The notes: generated from the sequence alone by a model not told the origin. DNA of 42,828 nt from Paludibacteraceae bacterium (GCA_017628395.1 JAGBZD010000097.1:1-42828); one strand, 5' to 3'; counted from the stretch's first letter, positions 8,720 through 17,107 are shown. Translations and numbers: made by a program.

Positions 8720-9511
8720 ATGAAAAAAATCATTATGGTGGTGCTATCTGTAGCACTTTGCGCATCTTGCGCAGCAAAGAAGCCTGTACGCGTTTCACAA
8801 CCTGTACAACAACCTGTTCAACAACAAATTGATCCTCAACAAGCAAAACTAGACAGTCTCCGTCGCGCTCAAGAGATTCGTCGTATTGAATTGCAAATGC
8901 AAGCAGAGGAAGCACAAATGCAAGCAGATCTTGAAATTGCAAAACTCAAGGCAGACAATGCAAAACGCGCAACATCGAAGCGTGTAGGACAAGATCTTTA
9001 CACTCCTTGTATTGATGAGAGTTATGATAAACCAGGTGAGTACATGGCAGCATTGGGTATTGCAGAAGGCGAAATAGAACGTGGTCCTGCTCAAATCAAT
9101 GCAAACCGTTATGCTGTTGCCAATATTGCATCACGCTATATTGGTATAATTAAAAATGGTGTTACACAATATGCAAAAAATGTAAATACTCGCTCTGGCG
9201 CTAAGGTAAAAGAGAACGAATTAGAAGGCGAAGCACAAGCTATCGGAGAAAAAGCAATTGATAAATATGCAGAGGTTGTTTGCACCAAATTTGAGCAAGA
9301 CGATATGGGTACTTACACATGCTATGTAGCAGTACATGTTCCTTTGAAAGATGTTCTCAATGAAACCATTGATGAGTTGGGTGTTCTTCAAACCGATTAC
9401 GATCGTCAACAATTCCGCAATTGGATGGAAGCTGAGTTAAATAAACAAGCTGCTGCTAAAGAAGCGGAGAAAAAAGAACTTCAAGATTTGCGTCAACAAT
9501 TAGGTGAATAA
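8720..9511 (+). CDS. LPP20-like lipoprotein
   Basis: The 263-residue protein has a signal peptide with a lipid-attachment cysteine likely at C17 (ALCASC; the -3 residue is unusual). A Gln/Pro-rich stretch and a coiled-coil of Lys/Glu/Gln/Ala (residues 40-95) follow. A globular domain (about 95-220) contains PCIDESYDKPGEYMAALGIAEG and a Tyr/Val-rich strand AEVVCTKFEQDDMGTYTCYVAVHVPL, resembling LPP20/LpoB-type lipoproteins. A second charged helix ends the chain. It is probably anchored to an envelope membrane facing the periplasm. Its TAA stop overlaps the ATG of the next gene (TAATG), so translation is coupled. The function is unknown. Confidence 0.75.
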   Translation: MKKIIMVVLSVALCASCAAKKPVRVSQPVQQPVQQQIDPQQAKLDSLRRAQEIRRIELQMQAEEAQMQADLEIAKLKADNAKRATSKRVGQDLYTPCIDESYDKPGEYMAALGIAEGEIERGPAQINANRYAVANIASRYIGIIKNGVTQYAKNVNTRSGAKVKENELEGEAQAIGEKAIDKYAEVVCTKFEQDDMGTYTCYVAVHVPLKDVLNETIDELGVLQTDYDRQQFRNWMEAELNKQAAAKEAEKKELQDLRQQLGE

Positions 9512-9945
9512 TGAAAACTCGTTTTATAATCATTACCATGGTAGCACTCCTATCGCCTGCGTTCATGTGGGCGTTAGGAGAGCCCTCTTGGGTCAAACAT
9601 TTACCAAAGCCTAACAACGACACATACTATTATAGAGTTACCAAAGCCGAAGGGAAAACATACGAAGAAGCATATACTAAGGCTTTTTCAATGGCTATAT
9701 TGGAGAGTCAATGGAAGATTGGTGTCAAGGTAAACAAATCGGATAATCTACAAACCATAGAAGAAACTATTACATCTGATTTGAATTTGCGAGGCTCTAA
9801 TATGAATTTGCCTCTAAATAAGGTATGTGAATATGAAAAGGCGAGTCCTAATATTTCCAATGGAGTTGTACTGTATATCCTTTGGCAAGTAGCACGCTAC
9901 GGAAATGTAAAAGTAGAATTTGAAGAATATTTGAATTGTGAATAA
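9511..9945 (+). CDS. small secreted protein, LPP20-like single domain
   Basis: The 144-residue protein has a signal peptide (MKTRFIIITMVALLSPAFMWA) and one domain that aligns by eye with the N-terminal half of the next gene product. The shared pattern is PSWVKHLP....TYYYRVTKAEGKTYEEAYTKA, NMNLPLNKVCEYE and VLYILWQVARYGNVKVEFEEY. No catalytic motif is visible. It is translationally coupled to the lipoprotein gene upstream and 25 bp ahead of the next gene, suggesting the three products act together in the envelope. Confidence 0.7.
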   Translation: MKTRFIIITMVALLSPAFMWALGEPSWVKHLPKPNNDTYYYRVTKAEGKTYEEAYTKAFSMAILESQWKIGVKVNKSDNLQTIEETITSDLNLRGSNMNLPLNKVCEYEKASPNISNGVVLYILWQVARYGNVKVEFEEYLNCE

Positions 9946-9970
9946 ATTAAAGAATACAAAATATTGACAT

Positions 9971-10888
9971 ATGAGAAAAATACCATTCTTTGTGTTGTTG
10001 GTTTTGTTTGCTACATCTGCCTCAGCACAACAACCTAAAAAACCAGAATATCGTCCCGATTGGTTTTATAATACTCCACATCCTGGAAATGCCACATATT
10101 TATATGTAGTCGAACATGGTGAAGGTGCAACCAAACGTGAAGCATTAAATCAAGCTATTGCACGTGTGTTTCAAAGCACAGCCAATCGTATTGGACAATT
10201 TGTATCAACTGATGAAATTAATCGTGCAGTACAAGCAGGAACAGATTATAGTGTAATAGGTAGAAATATGAAAGTACCTATTAATAAAGTATGTGAATTT
10301 GCATTTCAAGATGAAAAGTCATATGCTTGGACTGTATATGTGCTGTGTCAAGTTGCCAAATCAGGCAGTGTTATTCCTGAATTTGATGATTGTGATTTAT
10401 GTAATGCTCATACAATATTCGATAAAAATATGATGTATTACAAAGAACAATTGGCACAACAAAAAATAAATGCTCGTAAGGCTAAAAATAAAGAAAATGC
10501 TATTTCTTTAGTAGAGTCAGTATTTGTTCCTGGATTAGGACAAATTATGAAAGGTCATGTGACTGAAGGCACCTTTACTCTAATAGGCGAAGTTGGATTA
10601 TTAACTGGAGGTATTGCAACTTACGCTGTTGCTAAAAACAAATTGGAACTATTGAAAGCAGAAGACTTGGATTACGCTTCTTTTAACCAATTGAAAAAAG
10701 AATATAATGGATTGCGTGCAGGAAGTTATATAATGTATGTTACTGCAGGTGCATTGTATGCGTTTAATTTATATCGCGCATATTTTGCTCCCTCATATAA
10801 ACATCGAAATTATGCTTTTTATCCAACTGTAATCTCTGTTGACAATCAACAATTAGCATTAGGTATGGGTATGTCTATTAATTTCTAA
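9971..10888 (+). CDS. secreted/membrane protein: LPP20-like domain plus DUF5683-like membrane region
   Basis: The 305-residue protein has a signal peptide ending SASA, then an LPP20-like domain (residues 25-140; PDWFYNTPHPGNATYLYVVEHGEG and NMKVPINKVCEF mirror the preceding protein). A short Lys/Gln-rich helix connects to a C-terminal part with VFVPGLGQIMKGHVTEG, two hydrophobic helices and an aromatic tail, which resembles DUF5683/TM2-like modules. It ends with LGMGMSINF, a terminal aromatic typical of outer-membrane-associated proteins. The domain pair suggests it grew from a copy of the preceding gene fused to a membrane module. Confidence 0.65.
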   Translation: MRKIPFFVLLVLFATSASAQQPKKPEYRPDWFYNTPHPGNATYLYVVEHGEGATKREALNQAIARVFQSTANRIGQFVSTDEINRAVQAGTDYSVIGRNMKVPINKVCEFAFQDEKSYAWTVYVLCQVAKSGSVIPEFDDCDLCNAHTIFDKNMMYYKEQLAQQKINARKAKNKENAISLVESVFVPGLGQIMKGHVTEGTFTLIGEVGLLTGGIATYAVAKNKLELLKAEDLDYASFNQLKKEYNGLRAGSYIMYVTAGALYAFNLYRAYFAPSYKHRNYAFYPTVISVDNQQLALGMGMSINF

Positions 10889-10899
10889 ATTAAATATAT

Positions 10900-11394
10900 A
10901 TGAAAAGATTGTTGTTATTTTTTTGCAGTATTGCTTATCTTGCAGCATTTACTTCGTGTGAAACGAATGTTATAGATGGCGTACAATACATACAAGGTCC
11001 TGGAGATTGCATAGAATGTTCAGCATCTTGGAATAATGAGATAGTTTCTTTAACAGGTTATTCTACAATTAGTTTTAAGTCTCAAATAAATGGAAATTTA
11101 GAATTTGAGTACTATAACAATGCTTGGTGGGATAACGGCGAACCTTGGAATATTTCAGGTTTCGTTGTGTATGCAAACGATAATAAAATAGGAGAATACT
11201 CCTCTGCAAGTAGAAATGGGTTATTTACCCAGATATCTATACAATCAATAAAAAGAGGTTGTGTTATAGAAATTGTTTATGTTGGAGAAAGAACAGGTGG
11301 AGAATATTGTACATCGTTATTAAAAAACATAAAAATTACTAGCAAACAATCTAATAATGAATCTAACAATTCTAACCCAGATTGGGAATTTTAA
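10900..11394 (+). CDS. putative lipoprotein, unknown function
   Basis: The 164-residue protein has a signal peptide with a likely lipid cysteine at residue 20 (AFTSC). The mature part is rich in Asn, Ser, Tyr and Trp and looks beta-stranded (ISFKSQINGNLEFEYYNN, GFVVYANDNKIGEY, CVIEIVYVGER). This resembles carbohydrate-binding or jelly-roll-like surface lipoproteins, but no family could be assigned. It ends in an Asn/Ser-rich tail. The coding sequence is markedly AT-rich compared with the housekeeping genes, as are the next three genes. Confidence 0.6.
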   Translation: MKRLLLFFCSIAYLAAFTSCETNVIDGVQYIQGPGDCIECSASWNNEIVSLTGYSTISFKSQINGNLEFEYYNNAWWDNGEPWNISGFVVYANDNKIGEYSSASRNGLFTQISIQSIKRGCVIEIVYVGERTGGEYCTSLLKNIKITSKQSNNESNNSNPDWEF

Positions 11395-11405
11395 TAATTA
11401 TAGTG

Positions 11406-12071
11406 ATGAAAAAGATAATTTTATTGGCAATAATTGCTATTATATCCTCAAGTTGTGTAAAATCATTGGAAGAGGAAGGTATAACTTTTAGTACAAGGTT
11501 AAAAGGACGTTTAATTGACAAATCGTCATTCGAACCAATACCTAATATTGTGATTCAAGTTACTAATGGTTCTCTTGTCTATGCTCAAACAAAAACAAAT
11601 TATGAAGGAGTTTGGTCTTTAGACATCAATGTGGAAGATATTAGTACTGATTATTATTTACTACTTTGTGAGAGTCCTGAATATACATCTTTAAAAGGAC
11701 AATTAAGAGGATTTGGTCAAGCAGAGTATGATTATACGGATATAATGTTATCCTCTAAATATGCAGAGTTGTTAAAATTTTCTTTTGGGGGAGTTCATTA
11801 TAGTATTTCTTCAAACTTGGGTGATATGTCTTGGGATAATGCTATAATTAGTTGTAATACTTTATCAGAACATGGCTATTCTGATTGGTTCTTACCGAAT
11901 AAAGAACAATTAAAAGCGATGTGTTTATCCGACTATAGTCTATTTAATAAAGATTATTGGAGTTCTACAGAATATAGTACAACGAGTGCTTATTATGTTA
12001 GGGATGGTAATATTGGTTATAGAAATAAGAATTCAAGTAACTATGTGCGATGCATAAGAAAGGACAACTAA
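11406..12071 (+). CDS. FISUMP/DUF1566-type lipoprotein (paralog 1)
   Basis: The start was set at the ATG at 11406, because from there MKKIILLAIIAIISSSC forms a proper lipoprotein signal (C17); an upstream in-frame ATG would overlap the previous stop. The 221-residue product has a carboxypeptidase-regulatory-like beta-sandwich (GRLIDKSSFEPIPNIVIQVTNG...YEGVWSLDI, residues 30-115) and a C-terminal FISUMP/DUF1566 domain with SDWFLPNKEQL, YWSSTEYS and YVRCIRK. Such lipoproteins are common, poorly understood surface proteins of Bacteroidota. A close paralog lies at 13151, one gene further on. Confidence 0.75.
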   Translation: MKKIILLAIIAIISSSCVKSLEEEGITFSTRLKGRLIDKSSFEPIPNIVIQVTNGSLVYAQTKTNYEGVWSLDINVEDISTDYYLLLCESPEYTSLKGQLRGFGQAEYDYTDIMLSSKYAELLKFSFGGVHYSISSNLGDMSWDNAIISCNTLSEHGYSDWFLPNKEQLKAMCLSDYSLFNKDYWSSTEYSTTSAYYVRDGNIGYRNKNSSNYVRCIRKDN

Positions 12072-12081
12072 GTAACTAAAT

Positions 12082-12879
12082 ATGATTAGATATATGAGGT
12101 CCCCTATCCTTATTTTAGCATTATTATTAAGCTGCAACCTATTTTCTCAAACATGCGTTATTGGTGAAATAGACCATAATATTCTGTCTAAAGCTATTAA
12201 GTATTCAGAAGGTTTATATGAGTTATTACCAACACACAAACCTACGAGAGAAGATATCTATAAAGACAGCATAAAGCAACAATACCTTGTCGCATATAGA
12301 ACATATCATCCACAAGATGCAATCGCTCCATGCATTCATGAATCCTTTGGTACTAAACAGCATCTTACAGGATATGGTGAATACATACACTCAAATCAAC
12401 AAGAGGCAATCAATAAAGCTCTTTTAAATGTGAGGATAGAGATGGTAAGTAAAATGCCTTATATCAATAATCCACTTCCCATTAGGATTCATGATAACAA
12501 GACATTTGTGGATGTGTTAGATTTAAAGAAATATATCGTTGTTTGGTATGAAGTAGCAAAGTTATTATCCGACTCAGTTCAAACTACATGTATGCATATA
12601 GACTCATTAGATAATTACTACCTTGTGTTTTGTGCTGGATATATAAATCGAGAAGCCATAAATAAAATAACCTATCAAATCAGCCACTTGATTGATTTTG
12701 AAGAGTATTTTGATACGAGTAATGAATTTCAACAATTTGCGAAAAGTGTAATTGCAGATTTTAAAAAGCAAGGAGTGCTGTTGTACGATAGTAATAGTCC
12801 TTTGACAAAGACGCAATATGCGAAACGAGAAGAAGAATTCAGACAATTACTATATAAAGAATTAGAAAAAAGATTTTGA
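12082..12879 (+). CDS. secreted LPP20-like protein
   Basis: The 265-residue protein has a signal segment (residues 5-22, ending LLSCNLFSQ; an alternative start ATG lies 12 bp inside). The segment PCIHESFGTKQHLTGYGEYIHSNQQEAINKALLNVR matches the PCIDESYDKPGEYMAALGIAEGE region of the lipoprotein at 8720, so it is a diverged member of the same group. The C-terminal half is charged and helical. Its stop overlaps the ATG of a decayed gene (ATGA at 12879), indicating that this was once coupled to a thioredoxin-like gene. Confidence 0.6.
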   Translation: MIRYMRSPILILALLLSCNLFSQTCVIGEIDHNILSKAIKYSEGLYELLPTHKPTREDIYKDSIKQQYLVAYRTYHPQDAIAPCIHESFGTKQHLTGYGEYIHSNQQEAINKALLNVRIEMVSKMPYINNPLPIRIHDNKTFVDVLDLKKYIVVWYEVAKLLSDSVQTTCMHIDSLDNYYLVFCAGYINREAINKITYQISHLIDFEEYFDTSNEFQQFAKSVIADFKKQGVLLYDSNSPLTKTQYAKREEEFRQLLYKELEKRF

Positions 12880-13053
12880 TGAAAATATTTATCACTTTGT
12901 TTTGCTTTCATATGTGCGCTATTACGAGACAATAGTTCACTTGTTGCGCAAGTCTTATTGTCAAAGTAGTCCATATGGGATGGCTTTGCCGTTAAAGAGC
13001 AGCAATTTGACGGATATCGCGAGGCAGAAGAACGATTTGCTCGTTTTTGTTGT
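12879..13053 (+). pseudogene. decayed 5' fragment of a thioredoxin-like gene (copy of the 14297 gene)
   Basis: The ATG at 12879 opens MKIFITLFCFH and then stops. From 12934, in another frame and with an in-frame TAG, the translation reads SSLVAQVLLSK*SIWDGFA and then REAEERFARF. The intact gene at 14297 has SPISAQVLLPQYSVWEGFA and REAEERFARF at the same places. The fragment breaks off after FARF and is followed by a C8A8 run (13061..13076). Confidence 0.8.
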
Positions 13054-13150
13054 ACATAGTCCCCCCCCAAAAAAAACAAAGCAGATTATGATTTAGATGT
13101 TTCTACAGAATAACAATATATTAGTGAATTTTTCTTATCAATGTATAATT

Positions 13151-13846
13151 ATGAAAAAACTTACTCTACTCGTTTTTATAGTATTTTTATGTTCAAATTG
13201 TATAATAAGCCTTGAAGAAGAAGGACTAGATTATGCAACAATTACCTATACTGGTAGATTACTGGATAAAATGTCTTTTCAACCCATATCGGGTATCGTA
13301 ATCCAAATTACAAATGGCACAATCATACACGCAAAAACGAGAACAAGTGAAGATGGCATTTTTCAGTTATCAGTTATATTGGAGGACATCAATTCTGACT
13401 ATTATCTTTTAATCAGTGGTCATGCAGAGTATCCACAAAAAAAAGAAAAATTAGTTGGCTTTGGTAAAAATGGATATAATTATGGAGACATTCTATTGGC
13501 AGATTATAATTCTTCATTACCAAGATTTCAACACGACGGCATTACCTACATAGTTCATCCCGATTTGGGTGTAATGAACTGGTATCAAGCAATTGATATT
13601 TGTAATTATTTGACTTATGGTAATTACTCTGATTGGGTACTACCCAGCAAAGAAATACTTTTTACAATGTATATTTATAAAAATGAAATTGGCGATTTCT
13701 CTACTGAATATGGTTCTTATTATTGGAGTTGTTCTGAATATGGATATTCTAATCGCGTTTCTTGTCTGCGCTTTTATGATGGTCGATGGTTTGACAAAGA
13801 AAAAGGAGACTGGAGCAGAGTTAGATGTGTAAGGAAAGCTTCTTAA
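13151..13846 (+). CDS. FISUMP/DUF1566-type lipoprotein (paralog 2)
   Basis: The start was set at the ATG at 13151, which gives the lipoprotein signal MKKLTLLVFIVFLCSNC. The 231-residue product is collinear with the protein at 11406: SLEEEG after the cysteine, GRLLDKMSFQPISGIVIQITNG, LEDINSDYYLLISG, SDWVLPSKE, YYWSCSEYG and a terminal VRCVRKAS. It therefore has the same regulatory-like sandwich followed by a FISUMP domain. It arose by tandem duplication; the intervening DNA holds the 12082 gene and a pseudogene fragment. The gene is AT-rich. Confidence 0.75.
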   Translation: MKKLTLLVFIVFLCSNCIISLEEEGLDYATITYTGRLLDKMSFQPISGIVIQITNGTIIHAKTRTSEDGIFQLSVILEDINSDYYLLISGHAEYPQKKEKLVGFGKNGYNYGDILLADYNSSLPRFQHDGITYIVHPDLGVMNWYQAIDICNYLTYGNYSDWVLPSKEILFTMYIYKNEIGDFSTEYGSYYWSCSEYGYSNRVSCLRFYDGRWFDKEKGDWSRVRCVRKAS

Positions 13847-13948
13847 TTATTATCATAATCATTAAAATAAAATGCAATAAATAGTGTTGCTATGGGTGCT
13901 ATTTGAACCTTTACTTTCAGTACTAATATTTATTCTACATGAGGAAGA

Positions 13949-14029
13949 ATGCAAACTTATCATTTCTTGTTGGGTTTGGAGCAACAGCCTTCTACCCAAC
14001 AAGCAGAGCAGATTTTTGGAGAATTGTAA
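13949..14029 (+). pseudogene. second fragment of the thioredoxin-like gene
   Basis: 27 codons reading MQTYHFLLGLEQQPSTQQAE then QIFGEL and stop. The intact gene at 14297 has FLLGLEHQTPTQQAEQIGAL. Just after it, AGTCCATTTCTATATAACGAA can be read SPFLYNE, similar to the NSPYRNDE part of the intact gene. It is the continuation point of the fragment at 12879 or a separate copy. Confidence 0.75.
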
Positions 14030-14200
14030 AAGTGGGCTGACAATAGTCCATTTCTATATAACGAATAACCTACATTTGGTCCTATGATTGGTAAAGCAAT
14101 TACATAATTGAACTGATTTCTGCAATTAAGCCACCTAATATTGCAGGAATCATAGAGAATTGCGTAAAAATTGCATCAATTCGGTAATTTGTAAATTCCA

Positions 14201-14249
14201 AATTTCGGGGTCAGAGTGTATTTCAGCGAAATAAATTTCGGGGTCAGAG
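14201..14249. repeat. two copies of AATTTCGGGGTCAGAG around a small hairpin
   Basis: Copies at 14201..14216 and 14234..14249, 33 bp apart, separated by ATTTC-AGC-GAAAT. The motif recalls repeats associated with REP-type (RAYT) transposases in other bacteria; no transposase gene is in the window. Confidence 0.6.
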
Positions 14250-14296
14250 GTGTCCCGTTCGCATAATTCCAAGATTGTCAACAGAATAATAAAAAT

Positions 14297-15166
14297 TTGA
14301 AGATATATATTTTACATATCACCTTATTCTTCTGCGGATTATTGCTAATCAATAGTCCTATCTCTGCACAAGTTTTGCTGCCACAGTATTCCGTGTGGGA
14401 GGGATTTGCGTTTAGTAACCAACAAACAGTAGAATCCCGCGAAGCGGAGGAGCGGTTTGCGCGGTTCTTGTTGGGTTTGGAGCATCAAACTCCTACCCAA
14501 CAAGCGGAGCAGATCGGTGCGCTACTTGCCAAAGCAGAGCAAAACAATGCTACCGCGCGTTTCCTGTTGTTGGCAGAGAAGTACCTCTACGACCCTAACT
14601 CGCCCTATCGCAACGATGAACAGTATCTGCTATTCTTGCAATATGCTGCCACACATCAGTTAGCGACTTACACCACCTATCCTCGCTACCAAAAGCATTA
14701 CACGATGGTGCAGAAAAATCGTGTAGGCATGCCTGCTGCGGATTTCCCCTTCACTACCCAAGCTGGCGAGGAAGGGCATTTGTATGGTGTACAAAGCCAA
14801 TATATATTACTCTTTTTCCACGACCCGAATTGCGAGGAGTGTCAGTTGGTAAAACAACAACTAGAGAGCCAACACGCTCATTTTGCGCAGAAAGGTGTGC
14901 AAGTCGTGGCAGTGTATATCGACGACGATGTAGAAGCGTGGCAAAAAGCACAATATCCCTCTGCATGGCTCAGCGTATATGCGCCAGAAATAGACAAACA
15001 AGACCTATACGACATCAAAGCCCTGCCCACATTATACCTTTTAAACACGCGAAAGCTCGTACTCCTAAAAGATGTACGATTAGAGGAGGTCATAAACTAT
15101 CTTTCTTCGGTATACTTTCGGAAAGCCTTCGGAAAATCACATACTAAAACAATAAGACACTCATGA
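14297..15166 (+). CDS. thioredoxin-like (TlpA/DUF5106-type) periplasmic protein
   Basis: The 289-residue protein has a signal peptide (cleavage after PISA), a helical N-terminal domain (about 25-130) with YLYDPNSPYRNDEQYL as in DUF5106-containing thioredoxin proteins, and a thioredoxin fold (about 145-275). The fold carries the redox motif C179-E-E-C182 (HDPNCEECQLV) and cis-proline ALPTLYLL. It probably acts as a thiol-disulfide protein in the periplasm. No ATG is in a suitable place: the frame opens with TTG at 14297 (TTGAAGATATAT), where the decayed copy at 12879 has ATGAAAATATTT. A repeat-derived sequence lies immediately upstream. Its end overlaps the next gene by ATGA. Confidence 0.78.
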   Translation: MKIYILHITLFFCGLLLINSPISAQVLLPQYSVWEGFAFSNQQTVESREAEERFARFLLGLEHQTPTQQAEQIGALLAKAEQNNATARFLLLAEKYLYDPNSPYRNDEQYLLFLQYAATHQLATYTTYPRYQKHYTMVQKNRVGMPAADFPFTTQAGEEGHLYGVQSQYILLFFHDPNCEECQLVKQQLESQHAHFAQKGVQVVAVYIDDDVEAWQKAQYPSAWLSVYAPEIDKQDLYDIKALPTLYLLNTRKLVLLKDVRLEEVINYLSSVYFRKAFGKSHTKTIRHS

Positions 15167-15714
15167 AAAACAAATATAAGACATTACTAATTGTTATCAT
15201 TAGTATCGTAGGGTGGAATGTGATACTGTTTCTGATTACTGCTATTAGCCTAATGGTAGAAAAGTCGAAGAATACAGATCGCCCTATCCAAGAAGAAGAG
15301 TATTATGATGGGTATGGTGCTGAATGCCAACGATTTGATAGTTTATTGAGTAACACTACCGATGAAGAATTGGTAGTTGTACTTAGATATGCTATTTCGC
15401 ATCGCTATGTTCATAATAGGCATGTAGATCCATATCATAATAAGCATGTGATGTGTGAGCCATGGAAACGCTCGGAGAGGATATTTAATAAAATAGCAGA
15501 TAGACATGATTTGCTTCAGCAGATATATCCCGATGTCTATATGTTGAAAGATTATTTGCGATGGTTCAGCATGTCAGGGAAGGTATATCCAGATACTGCT
15601 GTTTCAAATAGCATACTAAGATATATAGAAAAAGAAGAAATCAAAATAGATTCAGAGGTGCATCCTGCCGAATATTTTTCCACTCCATTATTATATCAAC
15701 CTCATAGGGAATAA
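15163..15714 (+). CDS. small single-pass membrane protein, unknown family (copy 1)
   Basis: The 183-residue protein has one N-terminal membrane helix (about residues 8-31, LLIVIISIVGWNVILFLITAI). A soluble domain follows, rich in Tyr, His, Arg and Asp (RYAISHRYVHNRHVDPYHNKHVMCEPWKR), then helices (ADRHDLLQQIYPDVYMLKDYLRWF). I do not recognise the family. It overlaps the thioredoxin-like gene by 4 bp and so is translationally coupled to it. A 94% identical copy lies at 17348. Confidence 0.75.
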   Translation: MKNKYKTLLIVIISIVGWNVILFLITAISLMVEKSKNTDRPIQEEEYYDGYGAECQRFDSLLSNTTDEELVVVLRYAISHRYVHNRHVDPYHNKHVMCEPWKRSERIFNKIADRHDLLQQIYPDVYMLKDYLRWFSMSGKVYPDTAVSNSILRYIEKEEIKIDSEVHPAEYFSTPLLYQPHRE

Positions 15715-15769
15715 TCTACATTTTGCGATTTGCGAGCAATTGCTTAATTCTTAATATCCACTATCTCAT

Positions 15770-17041
15770 TTATGGCTTTAAACATCCAATTGGCACCACA
15801 TATACCCCATCTTTACGCTTGAGTGCATATTTCCCCACTGCGGTTAATACCAACTTAAATGAAGGATTAGGCATACGAGTGGTATCTATCTTGGCTTCCA
15901 ATTTATTAAGCGTTAGAGTTGCTTCCTCAATCTGAGTTTCACCTCCCAACTTCACTTCAATCAATCCGTAGCTGCCATTGCGACGGTGTAAAACAGCATC
16001 ACATTCCAACCCATCGCTATCTCGATAGTGATATAAGTGACCATCTAATGCCTCTGCATATACACGCAAATCACGGATTGCCATATTCTCAAAGAACAAA
16101 CCAAAACTATCCAAATCTTTCATCAAATCCTTAGGTCCAATACCCAAAACAGCCGTTCCTATGCTAGGGTCAACTAAATGACGCGTATCAGCAGTGCGAA
16201 TAGCAGCTTTGCTACGCAGATTAGGATTCCACGCTTCTAAATCTTCTACCACATACAAACGCTTGAGGGCTTTAATGTAATCTGCAACAGTATCTTCATC
16301 TAATGTAGCTGTGTCATTATTAAGCATATCTGTTCGGATAGTCTTCAACGAAACTTGCTGCGCAATATTTCGTGCATACGAGCGCAACAATCGGCGCGCC
16401 CTCTCTGGACTGCGTTCTACTCCATCTACTCGCTGAATATCGCGCTCTACTACCGAATCAACATAGTCAAAAGCCTGATCCAAAGCCACATTACCCTCCA
16501 AAAAGGTCGTTTGAGGCCAACCGCCGCGACATAGCAAATAGGCAATATCTTCCAAAACCAAATGATTTTGAGCAGGAGCATATTCTTCACCATCGAACAA
16601 GGCAGCGAAGCTTATAATTGCGTTACCCTCACCCGATTCAAACAAACTCATCGGACGCATACGCACATGGGCAAAGCGACCTGTACCGCTATGAATCGTT
16701 GCGCTAGGGTCTGGCAAAACCGAAGAACCAGTCAAAATGAACTGTCCAAATTCATTGCGCCGATCTACTTCGCTTCGGATGGCATCCCATAGAGCAGGTA
16801 AAGTTTGCCACTCATCAATTAGGCGAGGAGTTTCACCCTGCAATAGTGTTTTGCTGCTAATTTCGATTAATTGCTTACTTTGTTGCAGCACTTCTGAGTC
16901 GCCAAGGTCTAATATGCTTTTCGCAACTTGCTTGGCTGTGGTAGTCTTACCGCACCATTTAGGTCCTTCAATTTGCACAGCTCCCTTACCTGCTAACCTA
17001 CGCGAGAGGAGTTGATCCGCTATTCGTTCTTTATATGCCAT
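15770..17041 (-). CDS. AAA ATPase with DUF4143 domain (ATPase 1)
   Basis: 423 residues from the ATG at 17041. An upstream TTG start at 17065 is rejected because it lies inside the -7 promoter box. The AAA_14 domain has P-loop GPKWCGKTT, Walker B-like LIDEWQTLP and sensor FILTGSS. The C-terminal DUF4143 domain carries GLFFENMAIRDLRVYAE and a nuclease-like DGLECDAVL...YGLIEVKLGG (D...EVK pattern). The biochemical role of the family is not established. Gene orientation is opposite to its neighbours; it sits between the two copies of the small membrane protein gene. Confidence 0.88.
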   Translation of the reverse strand: MAYKERIADQLLSRRLAGKGAVQIEGPKWCGKTTTAKQVAKSILDLGDSEVLQQSKQLIEISSKTLLQGETPRLIDEWQTLPALWDAIRSEVDRRNEFGQFILTGSSVLPDPSATIHSGTGRFAHVRMRPMSLFESGEGNAIISFAALFDGEEYAPAQNHLVLEDIAYLLCRGGWPQTTFLEGNVALDQAFDYVDSVVERDIQRVDGVERSPERARRLLRSYARNIAQQVSLKTIRTDMLNNDTATLDEDTVADYIKALKRLYVVEDLEAWNPNLRSKAAIRTADTRHLVDPSIGTAVLGIGPKDLMKDLDSFGLFFENMAIRDLRVYAEALDGHLYHYRDSDGLECDAVLHRRNGSYGLIEVKLGGETQIEEATLTLNKLEAKIDTTRMPNPSFKLVLTAVGKYALKRKDGVYVVPIGCLKP

Positions 17042-17062
17042 AAGTATTTGAATTTGAGGCTG

Positions 17063-17094
17063 CAAAGGTAATACTTTTTTTTGAAACTTCCAAA
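17063..17094 (-). promoter_or_regulatory. promoter of ATPase 1
   Basis: Minus strand: -33 TTTG (17094..17091), 20-bp spacer with TC and eight A, -7 TACCTTTG (17070..17063). The mRNA should start near 17057, leaving a leader of about 15 nt before the ATG at 17041. Confidence 0.85.
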
Positions 17095-17107
17095 TGTTTT
17101 ATATAAA

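Larger units (their letters stand above)
13847..14296. other. intergenic region with gene remnants and REP-like repeats
   Basis: No intact gene. It holds the pseudogene fragment at 13949, a copy of the core TTCGGTAATTTGT (14180..14192) that also occurs four times at 17108, and two copies of AATTTCGGGGTCAGAG. Around 14125-14160 the text (GCCACCTAATATTGCAGGAATCAT region) resembles 17240-17265, so both loci share a decayed common segment. Confidence 0.6.

Noticed and set aside
13061-13076. C8A8 run as a phase-variation switch
   Set aside because: It lies behind a pseudogene fragment and not in or before an intact reading frame, so a switch role cannot be supported.
17042-17065. Longer start (TTG at 17065) for ATPase 1
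   Set aside because: The codon overlaps the -7 box TACCTTTG, so it would not be in the mRNA.
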